From contig NZ_QHHQ01000003.1 in NCBI RefSeq assembly GCF_003258595.1, forward strand, positions 682,001-746,000: a stretch of DNA of 64,000 bases. Reading direction: 5' to 3'. The position numbers and the translations under genes are program-made. Below the pieces are notes generated by a model. That model had not been told where the DNA came from. It did not search any database and worked only from the letters and a program-made list of their open reading frames with translations. The DNA comes from Acuticoccus sediminis. GTDB taxonomy: Bacteria; Pseudomonadota; Alphaproteobacteria; Rhizobiales; Amorphaceae. Positions 46,009-52,914 of the stretch are shown piece after piece (the stretch's first letter is position 1; every line of letters begins with the position of its first letter).

Positions 46009-46541
46009 TGGCCGAGACGCTAATGCAGACCGAGGACGTACCGGAGAGCTACCCCCTCGAACCGTCAGGGCTGTCTGACGGCGCTGCCGCACTCGATACG
46101 TCGGTCGTGTGGGGCCGGATCGAGAACTACGTGATCGCCCGCTGGAGCGTGCGCCCGGTGACGTGGATCGTGGAGGGTGAGGGCGATTGGTCCCCGCCTC
46201 TGACGCCCGCGACGATCTCGCTGACGGAACGGTGGACCGGTGAAGCGTGGGTGGAGGAGACGCTGCCCACGGGGCCGTTCGGCTACTGCATCCCCTGCGG
46301 TGGGCCGTGGCGCATTACCGCCAGTGTCGGCGATACCGAGGCCCCCGAACCTGCCCTGGAGGCTTACCGGAGGCTCGCTGAATATATGGCGGCCACACCC
46401 GGTAAGCCCGGCGCCATCAGTGAGAGCGTCACGGCCGGGTCCGTCTCCATCACGCACCGTCGGTCGCCCTCGTGGATCGCCGACGCCCTCCGCAACAGCG
46501 GTGCGGCGGATCTTCTACGCCCATATCGGAGAGTGGCATGA
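46008..46541 (+). CDS. Head-tail connector protein (gp6-like)
   Basis: A 177-residue protein. The C-terminal part (EAYRRLAEYMAATPGKPGAI and SPSWIADALRNSGAADLLRPYRRV) matches the closing helices of HK97 gp6-like head-tail connectors, which form a ring under the portal. The N-terminal half is less typical. It overlaps the protease gene before it and the portal gene after it. Confidence 0.75.
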   Translation: MAETLMQTEDVPESYPLEPSGLSDGAAALDTSVVWGRIENYVIARWSVRPVTWIVEGEGDWSPPLTPATISLTERWTGEAWVEETLPTGPFGYCIPCGGPWRITASVGDTEAPEPALEAYRRLAEYMAATPGKPGAISESVTAGSVSITHRRSPSWIADALRNSGAADLLRPYRRVA

Positions 46542-47617
46542 GGTGGCCCTGGCAGAAGCGTGAAGGTGTCACGGAAACCGTGATGCCTCACGAGACGCGC
46601 GCCAGCGGCTCCGGCTTCACGGCCGAGCTGATCGGGATGCGCGAGGCGTACATCAGCGGCGCCCGCGGCATGGCCGAGCTTACGGGGACTGCTCAGACCT
46701 GCATCACCATGTGGGAGAATGGCTTTGCCCTCGCCGACGTGGAGGGGACGGACCTCCTCAGCCGATCGGTGATGGCGGCCACGGCGCGCTCGCTGGCCCT
46801 ACGCGGTGAGGCGGTATGGCTGATCCGTGACGACGGCCTCGTGCCGGCGGTGGACTGGGAAGTGAGCACGCGTGATGGGTTGCCACGGGCCTACCGCCTG
46901 TCGATCCCCGACGCGGGCGGCGGTCACACCGAGACGGCACTGGCGGCCGAGGTGCTGCACTTCCGGACTGCGGTGGACATGGCGGCGCCCTGGTACGGCT
47001 CCGCACCGCTCCGGCGGGCTCGGCTCTCGGCTGGACTTCTCCATGCCCTCGAAACCGCCCTCGGTGAAGTCTACGAGGCGGCGCCGATCGGTAGCATGAT
47101 CGTCCCGCTACCGGAGTCGAGCGAAGCTGACATGAACGCCCTGACGCGGTCGTTCAGAGGATCGCGGGGCCGTGTTCTGGTCCGTGAGAGCGTGGCCGTG
47201 CAGGCGGCCGGTGGACCGGCTCCGGCGCAAGACTGGCGCCCAAATGACTTGTCCCCGGATTTGGGGAAAACCATGGCGCTGGAGGCCCTGGAGGCGGCGC
47301 GGGGCAGCATCTTCGCAGCGTTCGGTGTTCTCCCCGCCATGTGGGCCTCGAACGCGCAAGGGCCGCTCGTGCGCGAGGCGCAGCGGCATCTGGCGCAGTG
47401 GGTGCTCCAGCCGATGGGCGTCCTGATGGCCGAGGAGGCGTCCACCAAGCTCGGCACCCCCGTATCTGTGGACGTGGTGCGGCCTACCCAGGCATTCGAT
47501 GCCGGCGGGCGGGCTCGTGCCTTCGCTACCATGGTTGCCGCTATCGCCCAGGCAAAGGAGGCGGGGCTGGACCCCCAGGCCATCGAGGACTCGTTCAAGT
47601 TCATCGACTGGGAATGA
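46538..47617 (+). CDS. Phage portal protein (HK97 family)
   Basis: A 359-residue portal. Typical features are the short basic N-terminus (RWPWQKR), ISGARGMAELTGTAQTC, the wing region LRGEAVWLIRDDG, LAAEVLHFRT with the following YGSAPLRRA loop, and the stem/clip region around EAARGSIFAAFGVLPAMW. The portal ring is the entry for DNA and the dock for connectors. Here it is the last head gene, downstream of the capsid, instead of following terL. Confidence 0.9.
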   Translation: MRWPWQKREGVTETVMPHETRASGSGFTAELIGMREAYISGARGMAELTGTAQTCITMWENGFALADVEGTDLLSRSVMAATARSLALRGEAVWLIRDDGLVPAVDWEVSTRDGLPRAYRLSIPDAGGGHTETALAAEVLHFRTAVDMAAPWYGSAPLRRARLSAGLLHALETALGEVYEAAPIGSMIVPLPESSEADMNALTRSFRGSRGRVLVRESVAVQAAGGPAPAQDWRPNDLSPDLGKTMALEALEAARGSIFAAFGVLPAMWASNAQGPLVREAQRHLAQWVLQPMGVLMAEEASTKLGTPVSVDVVRPTQAFDAGGRARAFATMVAAIAQAKEAGLDPQAIEDSFKFIDWE

Positions 47618-47618
47618 G

Positions 47619-48230
47619 ATGCTCGCCCGTGCTCCCTGGTCGCCTCCAACGAAGGCGGCCAAGCCGAAGCGGCGGAAGCTCAACGAGGCGAAGCGGCGTC
47701 AGATGGTGGACACCGTCGCCAACATCATCCGGGCGGGCATGGAGGCCGGCGCTCCGTCCCGGTTCGCATTCGAGGCATCATGCCGCCACGGTATCCGCTC
47801 CGGCCTCTGTGAAGATGGCTGGCCTTGGCACGATGCTGACCTAGCTGCAGGCGACGTGGTGTCCCGAGCGCTGGCGATGACCGGTGCGACCCGACCGACA
47901 TGGAAGGAGGGGCAACCGGAGTGGACACAGGACGGCGCCCTGCCGATCGAACGCGAGCGCTGCATCCGGTGCGCGAAGCCGCTGCCGGAGGGGCATTGGA
48001 AGTTCTGCAGCGTGGTGTGCAAGGACGCCCACCGCAACGACCGTCGGGATTTGGACGCGGCGGCCGAGAACAACGTGCGGCGCGAGGCACTGCGGTCGGC
48101 ATGGTCGGCACAACAGCCAAAGCGCGAGTGCGAGGGCTGCGGGGGCATGTTTCGGCCACGCACCCCAACACAGCGATTTTGCCGGAACCAGTGTATCGGC
48201 GTAGCAAGGCGGGCAGGTCGATGGCGTTGA
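47619..48230 (+). CDS. Zinc-ribbon protein with two CxxC pairs sets
   Basis: A 203-residue basic protein, not recognised as a whole. It holds two predicted zinc sites: Cys115, Cys118, Cys130, Cys134, and Cys171, Cys174, Cys188, Cys192. The first half is helical and lysine-rich. It starts two bases after the portal stop and overlaps the next zinc-ribbon gene by ten bases. Position after the head genes suggests a role late in the cycle, such as packaging specificity or transcription control; this is inference. Confidence 0.65.
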   Translation: MLARAPWSPPTKAAKPKRRKLNEAKRRQMVDTVANIIRAGMEAGAPSRFAFEASCRHGIRSGLCEDGWPWHDADLAAGDVVSRALAMTGATRPTWKEGQPEWTQDGALPIERERCIRCAKPLPEGHWKFCSVVCKDAHRNDRRDLDAAAENNVRREALRSAWSAQQPKRECEGCGGMFRPRTPTQRFCRNQCIGVARRAGRWR

Positions 48231-48631
48231 AGCTGGATGACTTACCAGACGAGTTTTGCGAGCGCTGCGGCACCCCGATCGAGACCCACCTCAGCTACCG
48301 TCGCTTCTGCAGCGGGCGTTGCAAGCGGATGGTGTACTACCGGGAAGCGCACCCGGTGGAGCCGCGGACCTGTGCCGGATGCGGTGTGACGTTCCTGCCT
48401 CGCCGGAGCGATGCGAAATACTGCAGCCCGAAATGCGGCAACGCGGTCCGCAATCCCTTCAACGTCGCCGTCTATCGCGAAGAACGGTTGAAGCAGATCG
48501 CCGGTCGGACGTGCGCCCAATGCGGCACCACGTTCGACGCTCGGCGGCGGGATCAGATCTACTGCAGCGAGCGGTGTGGCAAAGCGGCCTCCAAGGCCCG
48601 CCAGCGCGCCAAGGCGGCCAAGGAGAACTAG
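48221..48631 (+). CDS. Triple zinc-ribbon protein
   Basis: A 136-residue basic protein built of three successive four-cysteine units: Cys13/16/30/34, Cys51/54/68/72 and Cys98/101/115/119. Each has the same C-x2-C-x13-C-x3-C spacing, so the protein arose by repeat duplication and is related to the second site of the gene before it. The C-terminal tail is Lys/Ala-rich and ends in AKEN. Nucleic-acid binding is likely. Its stop codon lies inside a 17 bp direct repeat. Confidence 0.68.
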   Translation: MALKLDDLPDEFCERCGTPIETHLSYRRFCSGRCKRMVYYREAHPVEPRTCAGCGVTFLPRRSDAKYCSPKCGNAVRNPFNVAVYREERLKQIAGRTCAQCGTTFDARRRDQIYCSERCGKAASKARQRAKAAKEN

Positions 48632-48866
48632 AGGGAGAGCGCGACGAGAACGAGGTTCGTAAGGACTTTACCGTTTCGGAGCGGGTGGCGATCGGGCGGG
48701 CCGTCGAAGAGCTTATCGGCAAGCGCCAGGGGCAACGGACGGACAAGGAACTTCGGGACAATTGTCCCGAAGTTGAGCCAGGCAAGAGGACGTCAGAGGT
48801 CGCAGCGGATCGCGCCGGCTTCGACAGCTACAAGAGCTACGAACGCGCAAAGGAGAACTAGAGGGA
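48620..48866 (+). repeat. 17 bp direct repeats flanking the ParB-like fragment
   Basis: AAGGAGAACTAGAGGGA occurs at 48620-48636 and again at 48850-48866. Each copy contains a stop codon in frame with the gene before it, and both proteins therefore end in Ala-Lys-Glu-Asn. The repeat encloses exactly the ParB-like fragment, which points to insertion or replacement by recombination at these sites. Confidence 0.75.
48637..48861 (+). pseudogene. C-terminal fragment of a ParB-like/phage methyltransferase-associated protein
   Basis: The frame reads DENEVRKDFTVSERVAIG and later RQGQRTDKELRDNC, EVAADRAGF and SYKSYERAKEN. This pattern is familiar from the middle of ParB-like nuclease and adenine-methyltransferase-associated proteins of alphaproteobacterial phages. 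No start codon with a ribosome binding site lies ahead of it, and the N-terminal ParB domain is missing. It is therefore a remnant, unless expressed from an internal GTG. It sits between the 17 bp repeats. Confidence 0.55.
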
Positions 48867-48910
48867 AGTCCGATCGGCTACGAAAAGAACGGTGGATGAA
48901 CACGGAATCG

Positions 48911-48955
48911 TTACGCACCACCGAATATTAGGCACAATGTTAGGCACTAAGGCAC
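48911..48955 (+). repeat. Right cluster of TTAGGCAC repeats (probable integrase arm sites)
   Basis: TTACGCAC at 48911-48918, TTAGGCAC at 48928-48935 and 48940-48947, and TAAGGCAC at 48948-48955. The 12-base step between the two exact copies equals that of the left cluster, and both clusters have the same orientation relative to the map. Confidence 0.65.
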
Positions 48956-49005
48956 ATTCAACGAACTATAAGCCAATAATATCAAGAGCTTAGTAGACAG
49001 ATCTT

Positions 49006-49024
49006 AATCCCTCCGGCTCCGCCA
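49006..49024. repeat. attR: 19 bp copy of the tRNA-Ser 3' end
   Basis: Exact copy of the left site, preceded by unrelated sequence. It marks the right boundary of the integrase-bearing island. Excision between the two copies would restore a single tRNA gene. Confidence 0.92.
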
Positions 49025-49150
49025 TACCCGCCGAAAATAGCCTGTGCTCCGTCGGTTACCATACGTCCTCGATGCGTGGTTCTGATCTACCTTGATCGGA
49101 AATGCTTGATCGACGACCGTCAAAATAGAGTGGCATTGCCGCTGGCCCAT

Positions 49151-50248
49151 TCAGTCCACAAACTCGGCCATGATTGAAGCGACCTGTCCAATGACGGATG
49201 TGGCATCCGTAACACCCTGCTTTTTCTGTTCTTCCGCCCAGGCGGCCTGAACCTCCTCATATCTGGTGGCGGTCACAAATTGATCGACCTCATCCATGCT
49301 CAAGGTTCGGACGCTGGCACCGGCTTCCCGCAACTCGTCCAATTGCGTGTCGAAGCTGTCCGCCATGACCGGTCCAAGGGGCTGGTATGATTTCTGGGCG
49401 GCGCGCTGGATTGCCTCCTTGTCCTCCTGTGCAAGTCCGTTCCAGACGTCCTTGTTCATTGCCAGAATATAGACATGACCCAGCCACAAATCCTTCGAGG
49501 CCAGCACATTGGGGGCGCTGTCATGGACGTTCAGATTGTACCCGCTGTCCACATTCACCATCAGGCCATCCAGCGTCCCATCCTTGAGGGCCGCAGGGAT
49601 TTCCGGGCCCCAATGCATCTTGACCGGCGTGGCCCCGGCATTCTTCAGATAGTCCAGATGCCAGAAGCTGGCTGAGCGCCATTTGCCGCCCTTCAGATCA
49701 TCCAGGCTGGTCATGGGCGCATTGCGGAAAAACGCGACCGGATAGCCGGTGCCAAAAAATATCTGGACGATATTGTTCTTGTCCAACTCTTTCGGGAAAG
49801 CGGGAACTTCGGCATAGACCTGTTGGAAAAATTCGCTTTGCTGGCCGTCCACCGGACCTTTGACGAAGCTTTTGAAGATCTGATGCAGTGGCAGCTCTTT
49901 GGCGGTGTATTCCGGCACAACAGTGGCAAGGTCGGCGGTGCCGTTGCTGACAGCGCCAAGTGCGTCATAGGCCGCGGCGATGTCGCCGTTCCAGTGGTCC
50001 TCGATCTTCAGGCGACCGTTGGATTCCTCCTCGATGGCGGGAAACACCACCTCCTTCAGGAAACGTGTCCGCATCCCCTCCAACGGTTGATGGTCGCTGA
50101 ACGTGAGGAGGCGAGGGGTCGTCTGCGCCATCGCTTGCGACACTGCGTTCGGCATCAACGTGATGGCTGCGGCTGCGCCCAATGCGGCAGCGAGCAGCTG
50201 CCTGCGATTGGTCCCGGTTCCACCCGCTATTTTGTCATCGACGATCAT
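49151..50248 (-). CDS. Tat-exported TRAP transporter substrate-binding protein (orphan)
   Basis: A 365-residue solute receptor. The N-terminus NRRQLLAAALGAAAAITLM is a twin-arginine signal, followed by cleavage near SQAMA. The DctP fold is shown by LLTFSDHQPLEGMRT, SLDDLKGGKWRSASFW and IPAALKDGTLDGLMVN; the clamp region is changed from the usual form. AAGGAAA precedes the ATG. No DctQ/DctM genes lie nearby, so it is either served by a permease elsewhere or works as a sensor-type receptor. Base composition differs from the chromosome and suggests transfer. It is divergent from tetR. Confidence 0.88.
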   Translation of the reverse strand: MIVDDKIAGGTGTNRRQLLAAALGAAAAITLMPNAVSQAMAQTTPRLLTFSDHQPLEGMRTRFLKEVVFPAIEEESNGRLKIEDHWNGDIAAAYDALGAVSNGTADLATVVPEYTAKELPLHQIFKSFVKGPVDGQQSEFFQQVYAEVPAFPKELDKNNIVQIFFGTGYPVAFFRNAPMTSLDDLKGGKWRSASFWHLDYLKNAGATPVKMHWGPEIPAALKDGTLDGLMVNVDSGYNLNVHDSAPNVLASKDLWLGHVYILAMNKDVWNGLAQEDKEAIQRAAQKSYQPLGPVMADSFDTQLDELREAGASVRTLSMDEVDQFVTATRYEEVQAAWAEEQKKQGVTDATSVIGQVASIMAEFVD

Positions 50249-50327
50249 GACACGCTTTTCCTTTCAACTCTATCTCCGCGGTCCGGGCCTTTTCTTGACC
50301 CGGGCATTGATCCTTGACTAGCGTCAT

Positions 50328-50347
50328 AACTGAACAATGCTTCAGTT
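50328..50347. promoter_or_regulatory. Inverted repeat AACTGAA-N6-TTCAGTT, probable TetR operator
   Basis: Perfect 7 bp arms with a six-base spacer lie in the 160-base region between the divergent receptor and tetR genes. TTGACT at 50314-50319 lies just upstream in the tetR direction, so the site overlaps a likely promoter. Size and symmetry fit a TetR dimer. Confidence 0.6.
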
Positions 50348-50407
50348 GGATATTCGCATTTGAAAAGCGCCGAAACCTCCGTCCCAACGCGGCTGAAACC
50401 AAGGAAA

Positions 50408-51019
50408 ATGCCCAGTCAGTCCAGATCGGGCGCAACTGTCGAGGCCCTTCACGAAGCGACCGTTCAGGTTTTGCTGGCGGAAGGGTTGAACCGGTTGACG
50501 ACCACCCGGGTCGCTGAGCGCGCCGGAGTCTCAGTCGGCACGCTTTACCAGTATTATCCGAATAAGCAGGCCTTGCTTTTTGCCATCCTGGCGCGTCATT
50601 TCGAGGAGATGGCAGAGGCGCTGGAGCGGATTGGCATCGACGGCCCCGCAGAGACGCTGGACGACCTGGCTCATCGTATCGCGGATGCCTATGTGTCCGC
50701 AAAACTGGCGCATCCCGACACGACAGTCGCACTTTATCGGGTTGCAGGGGCGATAGATCAGGTCCGATTGCCTTCGGATGTCTTCAAAAAGCTGGATGCC
50801 GCTGTGGTCCGGCTTTTGACGTGCGTCCCGGATGCGTCCTTCAGTGATCCCCACCGCGTGGCATTCACGTTGCTGTCTGCATTGGCGGGCGTGTCTCGAG
50901 GAAGCTTTGGGGCACTGGCCTCGGGGCGCCACGTGCAAGACAGCCTGCGTGAGGAAACCCGCCTTCTGTCCAGAGCCTACCTGCGAGCGGCAGCGGAAAC
51001 CGAACTGACAATGAAATAG
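50408..51019 (+). CDS. TetR-family transcriptional regulator
   Basis: A 203-residue repressor-type protein. The N-terminal helix-turn-helix is LTTTRVAERAGVSVGTLYQYYPNKQALL, the standard TetR pattern; the C-terminal ligand-binding domain is specific to this protein. The ATG at 50408 has AAGGAAA close upstream; a TTG at 50360 is an alternative that would add 16 residues. It is divergent from the TRAP receptor gene and probably controls it and itself through the palindrome between them. Confidence 0.88.
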   Translation: MPSQSRSGATVEALHEATVQVLLAEGLNRLTTTRVAERAGVSVGTLYQYYPNKQALLFAILARHFEEMAEALERIGIDGPAETLDDLAHRIADAYVSAKLAHPDTTVALYRVAGAIDQVRLPSDVFKKLDAAVVRLLTCVPDASFSDPHRVAFTLLSALAGVSRGSFGALASGRHVQDSLREETRLLSRAYLRAAAETELTMK

Positions 51020-51393
51020 AGGGCCACTCTGCTGAGATCCTTCAAACAGCAACACGATAAGGCGATTGATGAGGAGGATCATCCTGACGACGCAAGGCAA
51101 TGGGTGCCGACGCTGGGGACGCCGCTCCGGAACCTTTGCTAGCGCCGTCAAGGCCGTGGCGACCTCACTGCCTCAGTCACTTTATAGGGCTATAGCGTAA
51201 GTGTAGTTCTCAGTTTCGTCGGCTTCGGCCCGCCATACCCGCCCCGCGGGGCTACCTTAAAATACCGCAACGTTCTTTATCGCCGCCGCGATGAGGTGCA
51301 TCTTTCATGGCACCGGCATACGACGTCCGGAGGCGAGACGGCGCCGCCCCTACCGGCCGATACGGTTTTGGCATTCTCGCCGGGCGAATTTCG
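51020..51393. other. Gene-free junction between acquired segment and chromosome
   Basis: About 370 bases without a recognisable gene. The 14 bp repeat at 51230-51243 and the adjoining palindrome GCCCCGCGGGGC (51241-51252) mark the point where composition returns to the chromosomal level. The rest should hold the promoter of the protease gene at 51394. A longer in-frame start at 51307 would add 29 residues ahead of the signal peptide and is unlikely. Confidence 0.5.
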
Positions 51394-52893
51394 ATGAAAC
51401 GGTTGCACTCCAGCTTCGTCGCCATCCTCGTCGCAACGACCGCCCTCGCCGGCGTCCCGACCATCATGCAAGGCACGGCGGCGCAGGCGGCGGCTCCCCA
51501 GATCGAAGGCAGCGCGCTACCGGGGTCGTTTTCCAGCATCGTGAAGGCCAACAAGGACGCGGTCGTGACGGTGACGGTCGACGAGCGCGCCCCCGGCATG
51601 TCCGGCATCACCAACGACACCACGCCGAAGTCCGGCGAGCCGTCCCCCTTCGACGACTTCCTGCGGCGATACTTCGGAATGCCTCCGGAGGGTGAGCCCG
51701 ACGACGGGTCGTCCGCGGTGCCGCACCCGGCGATCCAGGGCCTCGGCTCCGGCTTCATCGTCGACAGCAACGGCACCATCGTCACCAACAACCACGTCGT
51801 GCGCAACGCCGACCGGATCACGGTGATCCTGAGCGACGGGACGAAGTTCCAGGCCCACCTCATCGGCACCGACGAGAAGACCGACATCGCCGTCATAAAG
51901 ATCGATGCCGAACACGCGCTCCCGACCGTTCGGTGGGGGAACTCGGACGACGTGACGCCGGGCGACTGGGTCCTCGCGATCGGCAATCCCTTCGGCCTCG
52001 GCGGCACCGTCACGGCGGGGATCGTCTCGGCGCTCGGCCGCGACCTCCAGTCAGGGCCGTACGACGATTTCATCCAGGTCGATGCGCCGATCAACCAGGG
52101 CAACTCGGGCGGGCCCCTCCTGGATGCCGCCGGCCACGTGATCGGCGTCAACGCGGCGATCTACAGCCCCACCGGCGGCAACGTCGGGGTCGGCTTCGCG
52201 ATCCCGTCCAATCTTGCCGAGAATATCGTCGAGAAGCTCACGACAAGCGGACACGTCGACCGCGGCTACCTCGGCGTGATGATCCAACTGCTCGACCAGA
52301 ACGTCGCCGAGGCGCTGGGAATCGACGGGACTGACGGGGCCCTCGTGACCGAGGTCACCTCCGGCAGCCCCGCTGCGGCGTCGGGGCTCCGGGCCGGCGA
52401 CGTCATCACCGGGTTCGCCGGCAGGACGGTCGGCTCCCCGCACGAGCTGTCGCGGATCGTCGCCGACGCGAACGCCGGGACGCCCGCCGAGGTCGGCCTC
52501 ATCCGCGACGGCAAGGCCATGACACTGAAGGTCACCGTGGGCGCGATGCCGAACGAGGACACCGTCGTGGCGGCGGAGGACGAGACCTACGCTCCGACCG
52601 GCCGACTGGGCCTGGCCCTCATCGACCTGACGCCTCAGTTGCGCCAGCAGTTCAACCTCGGAGCGGATGACACCGGCGCCCTCGTGGCGGCGGTCGATCC
52701 CGACAAGGCGGCGGCCGAGGCAGGGATCGAGGTCGGTGACGTGATCGTGGCGGTCGGGACCGAAGCGACGCACGACGCGCAGCAGACGAACGACCTCATC
52801 CAGAAGTCGGAGACCGGGTCGGGCAAGGTCCTTCTCCTCGTCGAACGCAACGGCCATCGGCTTTACGTGGCGCTGGACGCGAAGGTCGGTTGA
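51394..52893 (+). CDS. Second Do-type periplasmic serine protease (DegP/DegQ-like)
   Basis: A 499-residue HtrA-family protease with a signal peptide ending near AQA32, catalytic His134, Asp164 and Ser238 (GNSGG), and two PDZ domains at about 265-360 and 400-495. It is shorter in the loop before the protease domain than the first homologue and lacks its Arg/Asp-rich insertion. It lies next to acvB and lpiA but is convergent with them. It probably shares envelope quality control with the DegP at 17673. Confidence 0.93.
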   Translation: MKRLHSSFVAILVATTALAGVPTIMQGTAAQAAAPQIEGSALPGSFSSIVKANKDAVVTVTVDERAPGMSGITNDTTPKSGEPSPFDDFLRRYFGMPPEGEPDDGSSAVPHPAIQGLGSGFIVDSNGTIVTNNHVVRNADRITVILSDGTKFQAHLIGTDEKTDIAVIKIDAEHALPTVRWGNSDDVTPGDWVLAIGNPFGLGGTVTAGIVSALGRDLQSGPYDDFIQVDAPINQGNSGGPLLDAAGHVIGVNAAIYSPTGGNVGVGFAIPSNLAENIVEKLTTSGHVDRGYLGVMIQLLDQNVAEALGIDGTDGALVTEVTSGSPAAASGLRAGDVITGFAGRTVGSPHELSRIVADANAGTPAEVGLIRDGKAMTLKVTVGAMPNEDTVVAAEDETYAPTGRLGLALIDLTPQLRQQFNLGADDTGALVAAVDPDKAAAEAGIEVGDVIVAVGTEATHDAQQTNDLIQKSETGSGKVLLLVERNGHRLYVALDAKVG

Positions 52894-52914
52894 CCGCAGC
52901 CCCTCGGCCGGGCC

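Larger units (their letters stand above)
37471..49024 (+). mobile_element. cf-PICI-like integrative island with complete capsid/packaging module but no tail genes
   Basis: An 11.55 kb element inserted in tRNA-Ser(GCT) and bounded by perfect 19 bp repeats. In order it has: integrase, an unknown gene, AlpA-like regulator, four small genes, a winged-helix protein, phased 17 bp repeats, head closure protein, gp10-like connector, large terminase, HNH nuclease, HK97 capsid, prohead protease, connector, portal, two zinc-ribbon proteins and a ParB-like remnant. All genes point right and most overlap. Tail, tape-measure, receptor-binding, lysis and lysogeny-repressor genes are absent. Capsid-forming phage-inducible islands have this plan: they build their own heads and use helper-phage tails. 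A prophage that lost its tail block is the alternative. Confidence 0.85.
49019..51243. mobile_element. Putative second acquired segment with TRAP-binding and TetR genes
   Basis: The sequence CCGCCATACCCGCC occurs at 49019-49032, overlapping attR, and again at 51230-51243. Between the copies the DNA is visibly less GC-rich than the chromosome on either side and carries only a divergent TRAP-receptor/TetR pair. This fits a cargo segment inserted at the same tRNA locus, in tandem with the island. No recombinase is inside it, so the island integrase or an earlier event would be responsible. Confidence 0.5.

Noticed and set aside
41461-47617. Head genes considered as a gene transfer agent cluster
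   Set aside because: Gene transfer agents include tail genes and lack integrase and att repeats; here the reverse is true, and the gene order differs.
37471-49024. Island considered as a complete prophage
   Set aside because: No tail, tape-measure, baseplate, lysis or lysogeny-repressor genes are present, and the space between att sites is filled without gaps in which they could lie.
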